DNA of 64,000 nt from Sphingomonas sp. BAUL-RG-20F-R05-02 (lineage in GTDB: Bacteria; Pseudomonadota; Alphaproteobacteria; Sphingomonadales; Sphingomonadaceae), in contig NZ_JAKNQH010000007.1 in NCBI RefSeq assembly GCF_022662305.1, forward strand, positions 62,001-126,000, in the 5' to 3' direction. Numbering within the stretch: the stretch's first letter is position 1; every line of letters begins with the position of its first letter. The notes under the pieces are model-generated. The model did no database searches and was not told the origin of the DNA. It was given only the letters and a program-made list of their open reading frames with translations. This document shows positions 17,551 through 24,638 of this stretch, piece by piece. A program made the position numbers and the translations under genes.

Positions 17551-17595
17551 TGCAGGCGTACACCTGCATGCACTGCGGTTGACGCTGCACCGCAG
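17551..17595. promoter_or_regulatory. Two palindromes in a divergent transporter promoter
   Basis: Inverted repeat 1 is TGCAGG-CGTACA-CCTGCA (17551-17568). It is a near-perfect 18-bp palindrome with a GTAC centre. Inverted repeat 2 is CTGCGGT-N9-ACCGCAG (17573-17595). Both fall between the starts of the EamA transporter (17497) and the MFS transporter (17614), where a repressor would control both genes. No regulator gene is adjacent. Confidence 0.6.
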
Positions 17596-17613
17596 CATCG
17601 CCACTTGAACGCC

Positions 17614-18807
17614 ATGCCTGCAACCGCTCCCGCAATCGATGACGCTCGCCCGAACGCGCCCGTCGCGGTCATCCACTTCGCGCTGGCGATGGGCGGTTTT
17701 GCGATCGGCACCACCGAATTCGCAACGATGAGCCTGGTGCCGTATTTCGCGAAAGGTCTCGGCATCGATGCGCCGACCGCCGGCCACGTCATCAGTGCCT
17801 ATGCGCTCGGCGTTGTAGTGGGCGCGCCATTGCTGGCGGTGGCGGCGGCAAAACTGTCCAGGCGTATGCTGCTGATCGCGCTGATGACCGCCTTCGCGCT
17901 GTTCAACGGCCTGTCCGCGCTCGCGCCGAGCTATTACTGGATGCTGTTGTTCCGCTTCCTGAGCGGCCTGCCACATGGCGCTTATTTCGGCATCGCCTCC
18001 CTGGTCGCGGCATCGCTGGTGCCGACCAATCAACGTTCGCAGGCGGTCGGGCGGGTGATGCTCGGGCTGACGGTGGCGACGATCCTCGGCGTGCCGCTCG
18101 CCAACTGGCTGGGCCAGGCGGTTGGCTGGCGCTGGGGCTTCGGCGTGGTGGCGGTGCTCGCGCTGCTGACGGTGCTGCTCGTCGCCTTGTTCGCGCCGCG
18201 CGACACGCCGGAGCCGGGAGTCAGCCCGCTCACTGAACTCAGCGCGCTCGCCAACAAGCGCGTATGGCTGACGCTTGGCATCGGCGCGATCGGGTTCGGC
18301 GGGATGTTCTGCGTCTACACGTACCTTGCCTCGACGTTGCTCGACGTTACGCGCGCTTCTGCGGCGAGCCTGCCGCTGGTGCTGGCGGTGTTCGGCGTTG
18401 GCATGACGCTCGGCAACATCATCGCGCCGCGCTTCGCCGATCGTGCGCTGATGCCGACCGCGGCGGTGCTGCTCGCCGGCAGCGTCGTGTCGCTCGCGCT
18501 CTACCCGCTTGCCGCGCCGCATTTCTGGTCGATCTGCCTCGACGTGTTCGCAATCGGTTTCACGGGCGCCCTCGGCGCTGTGTTGCAGACCCGGTTGATG
18601 GACGTGGCCGGAAAGGCGCAGGCGCTTGCCGCTGCGCTCAACCATTCGGCGTTCAACACCGCCAATGCGTTGGGGCCGTGGCTGGGCGGCATCGCGATCG
18701 CGGCGGGTTACGGCTGGACGTCGACCGGCTGGGTCGGCGCGGCGCTGGCGCTGGCGGGCCTCGGCGTACTGGGCCTGGCGGTGCTCGACGATCGCAGGAT
18801 CGCGTAA
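17614..18807 (+). CDS. MFS transporter, DHA1/AraJ-like
   Basis: A 397-residue, 12-helix major facilitator. It has the GTTEFATMSLVPY segment typical of AraJ/YdhP-type sugar or drug efflux permeases, a helix-2/3 loop (AAAKLSRRMLL), SGLPHGAYFGIA, and WRWGFGVVAVLAL after helix 5. Start choice: TTG at 17605 is possible, but ATG 17614 is more conventional. These permeases export arabinose-like compounds or antibiotics. The last 100 bases overlap the nhaA 3' end on the other strand. A pair of palindromes just upstream implies repressor control shared with the divergent EamA transporter. Confidence 0.88.
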   Translation: MPATAPAIDDARPNAPVAVIHFALAMGGFAIGTTEFATMSLVPYFAKGLGIDAPTAGHVISAYALGVVVGAPLLAVAAAKLSRRMLLIALMTAFALFNGLSALAPSYYWMLLFRFLSGLPHGAYFGIASLVAASLVPTNQRSQAVGRVMLGLTVATILGVPLANWLGQAVGWRWGFGVVAVLALLTVLLVALFAPRDTPEPGVSPLTELSALANKRVWLTLGIGAIGFGGMFCVYTYLASTLLDVTRASAASLPLVLAVFGVGMTLGNIIAPRFADRALMPTAAVLLAGSVVSLALYPLAAPHFWSICLDVFAIGFTGALGAVLQTRLMDVAGKAQALAAALNHSAFNTANALGPWLGGIAIAAGYGWTSTGWVGAALALAGLGVLGLAVLDDRRIA

Positions 18808-19970
18808 CCCGCCACTGCGGACAGCAACGAGCCGAGCAACACGCCAACCTTGACCTGATCCTGCAACGCCGCCCCGCCTGGGAAAGCGAGGCCGCCGATG
18901 AACAGGCTCATGGTGAAGCCGATCCCGGCGAGCAACGCCACGCCGTATAGCTGAGCCCAGGACGCACCACTTGGCCGCGCCGCGATGCCAAGTCGCGCGG
19001 CCAGCGCGACACCACCAAGGATGCCGGCCTGCTTGCCGAAGAACAGCCCGACCATCACCGCGATCACCAGCGGCGCGCGCAGCACATCCGCCGGCAGGCC
19101 GCCAAGCGCAATGCCGGCGTTGGCAAAGGCGAACAGCGGTACGATGCCGAACGCCACCCAAGGCGACAGCGCGTGTTCGAGCCGGTGCAGCGGCGAGTGC
19201 GCGTCGTCCGGCGTACCGCGTGAGCGGATGATCGGGATCATCGCCGCCGCCAGCACGCCCGCAACGGTGGCATGGACGCCGGAGAGCAGCACCAGCCACC
19301 ACAGGCCTACGAAGGCGAGCAGATAGGGCGCCAGCCTCATAACACCACGCCGGTTCATCGCCGCCATCACCAGCAGCATCCCCCCTGCCCCGGCCAGCGC
19401 GATCCAGTCGATCCCGGTCGTATAGGCCACCGCGATGATCGCCACCGCGCCCATGTCGTCGACGATCGCCACCGTGGTCAGGAACAGCTTCAACGATGGC
19501 GGCACGCGTGGGCCGAGCAGCGCCATCACGCCGATGGCAAAGGCGATGTCGGTCGCCGCCGGGATTGCCCAGCCCGGCCGCAATGCCGCATCGCCGCCGG
19601 CGACCGCGAGGAACAGCGCGGCCGGCACCAGCATCCCCGCCGCCGCCGCGATCACCGGCAGCCGCCGCCGCGCGGGGTTGGACAGGCGCCCGTCGACAAG
19701 CTCCCGTTTGATCTCCAGCCCGACGAACAGGAAGAACACCGCCATCAACGCATCGTTGATCCACAGATGCACCGTCATTCCCCCGAGCGCCGGCGCCAGC
19801 ACAGGTCCGGTGCGCATGTGCAGCAGGTGGAAATAGCCGTCGCTGAAGGGCGAGTTCGCGATTACCAGGGCCAGCGCTGCTGCCGCCATCAGCACGATGC
19901 CGCCCGCCGCCTCCTGCCGCAGGAAATCGCGCAGTACCGAGCCTGCTCTCGTGGTGATCGTCTTGGTCAT
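18708..19970 (-). CDS. nhaA: Na+/H+ antiporter NhaA
   Basis: A 420-residue, 12-helix antiporter that exports Na+ in exchange for H+. Hallmarks are HLWINDALMAVFFLFVGLEI, AIPAATDIAFAIGVMALLG (Asp141), the ion-binding Asp171-Asp172 pair in VAIVDDMGAVAI, and LFIGGLAFPG near the C-terminus. The natural end would be close to SAVAGYAILR; about 27 extra Ser/Pro/Ala-rich residues follow because the frame continues antisense through the last 100 bp of the MFS gene. The tail is probably a recent read-through product of a lost stop. About 170 bp precede the next gene. Confidence 0.95.
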   Translation of the reverse strand: MTKTITTRAGSVLRDFLRQEAAGGIVLMAAAALALVIANSPFSDGYFHLLHMRTGPVLAPALGGMTVHLWINDALMAVFFLFVGLEIKRELVDGRLSNPARRRLPVIAAAAGMLVPAALFLAVAGGDAALRPGWAIPAATDIAFAIGVMALLGPRVPPSLKLFLTTVAIVDDMGAVAIIAVAYTTGIDWIALAGAGGMLLVMAAMNRRGVMRLAPYLLAFVGLWWLVLLSGVHATVAGVLAAAMIPIIRSRGTPDDAHSPLHRLEHALSPWVAFGIVPLFAFANAGIALGGLPADVLRAPLVIAVMVGLFFGKQAGILGGVALAARLGIAARPSGASWAQLYGVALLAGIGFTMSLFIGGLAFPGGAALQDQVKVGVLLGSLLSAVAGYAILRSSSTARPSTPRPASASAAPTQPVDVQP

Positions 19971-20143
19971 GCCCCTCGCCTAACCCATCGTTCCTCGCGA
20001 CGGAACCGGTCATGCTGCAAGCCACGCAATCGATCGTGCAACGCGCGCAAGATGAGCGATTCCGATTTCGCCCGATTTCTGGCGGGAGTATAAGGGCGAT
20101 CGCAGCAAAACGTAGATCGGAGCAGGACATCAGACGGACTGGC

Positions 20144-20338
20144 GTGGGCCTTTGGATCGGGACGACTGCACTTGTGGTCGCCGCCTTCTGGCTGTTGCTT
20201 TTCGTCGCGCCTGCGCTGTTCAACGCGCATACGTCGACCGGCCTCTGGCTATCGATCCTGTTGCTCCTGCTCGTGCCGCCCGGTCTTGCGCGCATCTTCG
20301 CGCGGGTGGTCCGCATGCTGGGCTATGAACAGGAGTGA
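20144..20338 (+). CDS. Small two-helix membrane protein upstream of SPFH gene
   Basis: A protein of about 64 residues if GTG 20144 is the start (an in-frame ATG at 20012 would add 44 basic, non-conserved residues). Two hydrophobic segments, IGTTALVVAAFWLLLFVAPA and LWLSILLLLLVPPGLA, are followed by a short charged tail (RVVRMLGYEQE). The gene ends 3 bp before the SPFH-protein ATG, so it is almost certainly cotranscribed and may be its membrane partner. I recognise no family. The ribosome-binding site is weak. Confidence 0.6.
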   Translation: MGLWIGTTALVVAAFWLLLFVAPALFNAHTSTGLWLSILLLLLVPPGLARIFARVVRMLGYEQE

Positions 20339-20341
20339 AGC

Positions 20342-21235
20342 ATGGACTTCGAGGATGACGGGATCGGAGGCGGCGTGTTGCGTCGCTTCGCGGTCCGGCG
20401 CACGGGCACGGCGGTGATGCTGGTCATCACCTTCGGCGTGCTGGCGATTTTCCTCATGGGTGCGTTCGCGCGGGTGCAACCGGGCTATGTCGGCATCCGC
20501 GTCAACAACATCGGCGGCAACGCGGGCGTCGCGTCACAAGCGTTGCCGGTCGGCTGGTATTTCGCGCCTCCGGGTACCAACATCTACGAATATCCGGTGT
20601 TCACGCGCACCTACACCTGGACGCACTCCACCACCGAGCAGAACGGCACGGATGAGTCGTTCAGCTTCCAGGACAAGAACGGCCTCGGTCTGTCGGCCGA
20701 TGTCGCGGTCGCCTATCACGTCGATGCCAGCCGCGCGCCGGTGCTGTTCCAGCGCTATCGCACCGAGATGGACGCGATCGTGGCGGGGCCGGTGCGCAAT
20801 GCGATCCGCAACGCCGTGGTCGAACGCGCCGCGCAGCTCGGCGTCGAGGAAATCTACGGCCCGCACAAGAGCGAGCTGATCCAGACCGCCTTGCGCCACG
20901 TACAAGCGTATTTCGCGCCGTTCGGGCTCCAGATCGAGCAGCTTTACTGGGCGGGCAACATCGTGGTGCCCGACGCGGTGCTGGCGCAGATCAACGCCAA
21001 GATCGCCAACGAACAACAGGCGCTCGCGGCGCAGGCCAACGTCGCCACCGCGACCGCCGACGCGCAGGCCCGCGCCGCCAAGGCGCAGGGCGACGCCAAG
21101 GCGATCCAGGTCGAGGCGGAGGCGATCCGCACCAACCCGGAGATCGTCAACCTCCGCGCGGTGGAGAAGTGGGACGGCCGGCTGCCGACCTATACCGGCG
21201 CGAGTGCACCCTTGCCGTTCATCGGCGCCAAGTAA
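20342..21235 (+). CDS. SPFH/band 7 (prohibitin-like) membrane protein
   Basis: A 297-residue protein. One N-terminal membrane helix (about residues 24-42, AVMLVITFGVLAIFLMGAF) is followed by the SPFH domain: VQPGYVGIRVNNIGG, GWYFAPPGTNIYEYPVF and FSFQDKNGLGLSADVAVAYH. A coiled-coil stretch rich in Ala/Gln/Glu (about 215-260, NEQQALAAQANVATATADAQ) and a proline-containing tail complete it. SPFH proteins assemble into large membrane cages that organise microdomains or guard proteases such as FtsH. No protease gene is adjacent. It pairs with the small two-helix protein 3 bp upstream and ends at a UUCG-loop terminator. Confidence 0.88.
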   Translation: MDFEDDGIGGGVLRRFAVRRTGTAVMLVITFGVLAIFLMGAFARVQPGYVGIRVNNIGGNAGVASQALPVGWYFAPPGTNIYEYPVFTRTYTWTHSTTEQNGTDESFSFQDKNGLGLSADVAVAYHVDASRAPVLFQRYRTEMDAIVAGPVRNAIRNAVVERAAQLGVEEIYGPHKSELIQTALRHVQAYFAPFGLQIEQLYWAGNIVVPDAVLAQINAKIANEQQALAAQANVATATADAQARAAKAQGDAKAIQVEAEAIRTNPEIVNLRAVEKWDGRLPTYTGASAPLPFIGAK

Positions 21236-21240
21236 CGGGG

Positions 21241-21268
21241 TCGGCCGGATCGTTCGCGATCCGGCCGA
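21241..21268. terminator. 12-bp hairpin with UUCG loop
   Basis: A perfect stem TCGGCCGGATCG (21241-21252) and its complement (21257-21268) enclose a TTCG tetraloop. It fills the entire gap between the SPFH gene stop and the phospholipase stop, so it can end both convergent transcripts. There is no T tract. Confidence 0.75.
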
Positions 21269-22501
21269 TCATTGCTGCCGCTCGCGTCCGAAATTGAGAC
21301 CGCGCGTGACGTTATAGTCCAGCACCGTCATCACGAAGAACGCCGCTGCCTGTTTGATCTTCGTCCACCAGCTGGTGCGTTCGGCATAGAGTTCCGGGGT
21401 AATCCGCTCCGAATCCACCACTTCGCGATCGAAATAGCCGCGAACATGCGCGGCGAAGGCGGCATCGTCGATCCGCAGCATCATCTCGAGGTTGAGGAAC
21501 AGGCTGCGCACGTCGTAATTGGCCGAACCGATATACACCACGTGGTCGATGACGAAGAGCTTGGTATGCAGCTTGGTCGGCTGATATTCGTAGATTTCCA
21601 CACGCTTGCGCAGCAACCCGGCATAGGTGAAGCGCGATGCCCAGATCGCCGCGCCGTGATCGTTCTTCGATGCCAGTACGATCCGCACGCGCCCGCGCAT
21701 GCCCACGGTATCGAGCCGCTTGAGCATCCCCGGGCTCGGCGCGAAATAGCCGGCGATCAGGGCGATGTCGCGTGCGCCGTCCATGTCGTGCTTCACCGCC
21801 CGCGCCCATGGTGACAGCCGCCGCGTCGGACCGCCGAACAGCCAACGCGCGGCCCCGTGCGGCTCGCTCCAGTTCGACAGGTCGCGGCCGAGCGCGCGTA
21901 GCGGTGCCTTGGGCAGCTGCGCCCACTGCGACAACGCGTCGAAATAGCCGGTGATGCGGTGTGCCGCCGGCCCCTCGACAAGCAGACCGAGGTCGCGCCA
22001 CGCCTGTTCCGCCGGTGTGCCGAAATATCCGTCCTCGACGTTGAACCCGCCGATGATAGCGCGCGCCGTCTCGACCGCTTCGCCATCAGCCAGCGCCAGC
22101 TTCTGATGGTTGCGCAGCAGGTAACGCCGCCCCCATCGCGGCACGAAGCGGCAGACGCGCACACCCGCATCGCGCAGCGGATCGAAGAAGTGATGCTGCG
22201 CGGCATGTTCGCTGCCAAGCCCGTCGACGATCAGCGACACCGTCACGCCGCGCGCCGCCGCCCGCAGCAGCGCGGCGCGCACCGCCTCGCCGACACGATC
22301 GTCGACATAGATGTAGTAGAGCATGCGCAGCGTGGTTCGCGCGCCGTCGATCAACGCGATCAGCATATCGAAACGTTCCGGCCCGGTGACGAGCATGCGC
22401 AGACGATTGCCGTCGACCGTAAACGTCGGTTGTGAGTCAGACACTGCCATGGTGGCGTCGTGGCGCGCAGGAGACGGTTGGGCAAGTGTCGCTTCGATCA
22501 C
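21269..22501 (-). CDS. Phospholipase D-family protein (cardiolipin-synthase-like)
   Basis: A protein of up to 410 residues with two HKD motifs. The first is HQKLALAD followed, after an 11-residue insert, by GGFN. The second is HTKLFVID followed by GSAN and LFLNLEMML. The histidines form the phosphatidyl-enzyme intermediate. There are no clear N-terminal membrane helices, unlike ClsA, so it resembles ClsB/ClsC-type synthases or phosphatidyltransferases. Start uncertain: GTG 22501 or ATG 22450 (MAVSDSQPTF), neither with a strong ribosome-binding site. It probably makes cardiolipin or remodels phosphatidylglycerol at the membrane. It is divergent from rpoZ. Confidence 0.88.
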   Translation of the reverse strand: MIEATLAQPSPARHDATMAVSDSQPTFTVDGNRLRMLVTGPERFDMLIALIDGARTTLRMLYYIYVDDRVGEAVRAALLRAAARGVTVSLIVDGLGSEHAAQHHFFDPLRDAGVRVCRFVPRWGRRYLLRNHQKLALADGEAVETARAIIGGFNVEDGYFGTPAEQAWRDLGLLVEGPAAHRITGYFDALSQWAQLPKAPLRALGRDLSNWSEPHGAARWLFGGPTRRLSPWARAVKHDMDGARDIALIAGYFAPSPGMLKRLDTVGMRGRVRIVLASKNDHGAAIWASRFTYAGLLRKRVEIYEYQPTKLHTKLFVIDHVVYIGSANYDVRSLFLNLEMMLRIDDAAFAAHVRGYFDREVVDSERITPELYAERTSWWTKIKQAAAFFVMTVLDYNVTRGLNFGRERQQ

Positions 22502-22571
22502 GTACCGCCGTCACCACCGCACAAGGCTCGCGTCGCAATCGGCACCCTCAGTCGCCGGCATGGCGCATTTC

Positions 22572-22600
22572 TTGACTTGGCGGCGTGACGCGCGTAGGTC
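22572..22600 (+). promoter_or_regulatory. Probable rpoZ promoter
   Basis: A TTGACT -35 hexamer (22572-22577), a 17-bp spacer and TAGGTC (22595-22600). The same layout, TTGACTTG...TAGxxx with 17 bp, is seen before rho and mnmG in this window. Inferred by pattern only. Confidence 0.5.
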
Positions 22601-22607
22601 ACCACGC

Positions 22608-22628
22608 TTATCCCCAGCATTATCCACG
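22608..22628 (+). promoter_or_regulatory. Two tandem DnaA-box-like motifs in the rpoZ leader
   Basis: TTATCCCCA (22608-22616) and TTATCCACG (22620-22628) each differ from the DnaA box TTATCCACA at one position and are spaced 12 bp apart in the same orientation. They lie between the putative promoter and the rpoZ start codon. Confidence 0.4.
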
Positions 22629-22641
22629 AAGGAAGCCGTTC

Positions 22642-22986
22642 ATGGCGCGCGTCACCGTCGAAGATTGCGTCGACAAGATCCCGAACCGGTTCGATCTGGT
22701 GCTGTTCGCCGCGCAGCGTGCGCGGCAGATTTCCGGCGGCGCCGAGCTGATGCTCGACCGTGACCGTGACAAGAACCCGGTCGTCGCGCTGCGCGAGATC
22801 GCCGAGGAACTGGTTCGTCCCGATCACCTCGAAGAGTCGGTCATCTCCGGCATGCAGAAGGTTCAGGTCGACGACGACGACGCACCGGACGAGGTCGGCT
22901 CGCTGGCAGCATCGGCCGAGGCGCTACGCCTCACTGCCGCCGCCCCGCCGCGCAACCAGAACCTGGGCGCCGATTACGACGGCTGA
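22642..22986 (+). CDS. rpoZ: RNA polymerase omega subunit
   Basis: A 114-residue omega subunit that helps fold and hold the beta-prime subunit. [20 protein letters not shown] and [19 protein letters not shown] are invariant N-terminal segments, followed by [12 protein letters not shown] and an acidic, low-complexity C-terminal tail. ATG 22642 is preceded by GAAGGAAG with good spacing; an earlier in-frame start would add non-conserved residues. In many proteobacteria rpoZ is next to spoT or gmk; here it stands alone between cls-like and ugd genes. It ends at a strong terminator. Confidence 0.97.
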   Translation: MARVTVEDCVDKIPNRFDLVLFAAQRARQISGGAELMLDRDRDKNPVVALREIAEELVRPDHLEESVISGMQKVQVDDDDAPDEVGSLAASAEALRLTAAAPPRNQNLGADYDG

Positions 22987-23005
22987 GCCGAGGTAATGGG
23001 TTTAA

Positions 23006-23038
23006 AAAAAGGGGCGTCCGTTCGCGGGCGCCCTTTTT
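23006..23038 (+). terminator. Rho-independent terminator of rpoZ
   Basis: An A-tract, then GGGGCGTCCG (to 23020), a TTCG loop (23021-23024) and CGGGCGCCCTTTTT (to 23038). The stem of about 14 bp has one bulged G and one G-T pair, and is followed by a T tract. Confidence 0.9.
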
Positions 23039-23109
23039 CGTGGTACCTCACCTGCCACGGCTGGAATGCCCGAACCACGCCAATCCGCAGCGCCGCTCGA
23101 ATGGCCGCA

Positions 23110-23145
23110 ATGAAGGGGCGACCGTTCGCACGGCCGCCCCTTCAT
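23110..23145 (-). terminator. Hairpin downstream of ugd
   Basis: Perfect 11-bp arms ATGAAGGGGCG (23110-23120) and CGCCCCTTCAT (23135-23145), extended by an inner CCG/CGG pairing around TTCGCA. It lies 22 bp after the ugd stop. There is no T tract on the minus strand. Confidence 0.65.
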
Positions 23146-23166
23146 CGTCAGCGCTGGCGCAGTGTG

Positions 23167-24471
23167 TCAGCCGCGACCGACCGACGTATAGTCCAGCCCG
23201 ATCCGTCGAACTTCCGCCGGCGTGTAGATGTTGCGCAGATCGACCAGCACCGGCTCGGCTAGGATTGACTTGATGCGTTTTAGGTCGAGCGCGCGGAACT
23301 CGTTCCATTCGGTGACGATCACCAGCGCCGACGCACCCTCCGCGCAGCTATACGCGTCGGTGGCGAACTCGACGTCCTTCATCACCAGCTTGGCCTGCTC
23401 GATCCCCTCGGGATCATAGGCGCGGACGTGCGCGCCCTCGTCGATCAGAGTCTGCGCGATCGCGATCGCGGGCGAATCGCGCATGTCGTCGGTGTTGGGC
23501 TTGAACGTCAGGCCGAGCAGCGCGACCGTCTTGCCGCGGATCTCGCCGCCCATCGCCTTGACGATCTTGCGCCCCATCGCGCGCTTGCGGCTGTCGTTGA
23601 CCGCGACCGTCGCCTCAACGATCTTGACCGGTGCCTCGTGATCCTCGGCGGTCTTGAGCAGCGCGAGCGTATCCTTGGGGAAGCACGACCCGCCATAGCC
23701 CGGTCCTGCATGCAGGAACTTCGAACCGATGCGGTTGTCGAGGCCGATGCCGCGCGACACGTCCTGCACGTTGGCGCCGACCGCCTCGCACAGATCCGCC
23801 ATTTCGTTGATGAAGGTGATCTTCACCGCCAGGAAAGCGTTGGCGGCATATTTGATAAGCTCGGACGAGCGGCGCGCGGTGAACATCAGCGGCGACTGGT
23901 TGATGAACAGCGGACGATACACTTCCGACATCACCTCGCGCGCACGCGCATCCTCGGTGCCGACGACGATACGGTCGGGCCGTTTGAAATCGTCGATCGC
24001 GGCGCCTTCGCGCAGGAATTCCGGGTTGGAGACGACACAGATGTCCGCGTCGGGCGCGACTTCGCGCACGATCCGCTCGACCTCGTCGCCGGTACCGACC
24101 GGCACGGTCGACTTGTTGACGATCACCACCGGCTTCTTGACCGCCGCCGCCACTTCGCGCACCGCCGCATAGACGTACGACAGATCGGCATGGCCATCGC
24201 CCCGCCGTGACGGCGTGCCGACCGCGATGAAGATCACGTCGGCCTCCGCCACCGCGCTCTCGGTATCGGTGGTGAAGGTCAGCCGGCCGGCGGCGACATT
24301 ATCGGCGACGAGCGCGTCGAGACCGGGTTCGTAGATCGGCATGATGTTCTGGTGGAGCCGCTCGATCTTGCCGGCGTCCTTGTCCACGCACGTCACGCGG
24401 TGGCCGAAATCGGCGAAACACGCGCCCGACACCAGTCCAACATAGCCCGTGCCGATCATCGTAATCTGCAT
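23167..24471 (-). CDS. ugd: UDP-glucose 6-dehydrogenase
   Basis: A 434-residue NAD-dependent enzyme that oxidises UDP-glucose twice to UDP-glucuronate, for capsule, sphingan or lipid decoration. The N-terminal Rossmann fold starts MQITMIGTGYVGLVSGACFA. Further motifs are IAVGTPSRRGDGHADL, SNPEFLREGAAIDDF, the catalytic Cys263 in GPGYGGSCFPKDT and LTFKPNTDDMRDSP. The start at 24471 fits family N-termini and follows GGGGGATCGC. In-frame upstream sequence is not conserved. It pairs functionally with the phosphoglucomutase at 11.3 kb. It is divergent from a penicillin-binding protein gene and convergent with rpoZ. Confidence 0.97.
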   Translation of the reverse strand: MQITMIGTGYVGLVSGACFADFGHRVTCVDKDAGKIERLHQNIMPIYEPGLDALVADNVAAGRLTFTTDTESAVAEADVIFIAVGTPSRRGDGHADLSYVYAAVREVAAAVKKPVVIVNKSTVPVGTGDEVERIVREVAPDADICVVSNPEFLREGAAIDDFKRPDRIVVGTEDARAREVMSEVYRPLFINQSPLMFTARRSSELIKYAANAFLAVKITFINEMADLCEAVGANVQDVSRGIGLDNRIGSKFLHAGPGYGGSCFPKDTLALLKTAEDHEAPVKIVEATVAVNDSRKRAMGRKIVKAMGGEIRGKTVALLGLTFKPNTDDMRDSPAIAIAQTLIDEGAHVRAYDPEGIEQAKLVMKDVEFATDAYSCAEGASALVIVTEWNEFRALDLKRIKSILAEPVLVDLRNIYTPAEVRRIGLDYTSVGRG

Positions 24472-24638
24472 GTCGCGATCCCCCATAAGCGTCGCCAATG
24501 TCCACGCCCTTACACATTGCAATGCAGCAAACAACGTGCACGCCACGCGGATCGGCGCCGAAGCGGTGCGAACTGTAGATGCATACCACGCGGCCGCTTG
24601 TTCGGCTGCGGTTAAGCGCGTAATCGCGAGACGCAAGC

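Noticed and set aside
17233..20316. A 1027-codon minus-strand open frame spanning the transporter and nhaA region
   Set aside because: Runs in the wrong frame through the EamA, MFS and nhaA genes, has no recognisable domain and shows Arg/Gly/Ala-rich composition typical of GC-rich shadow frames.
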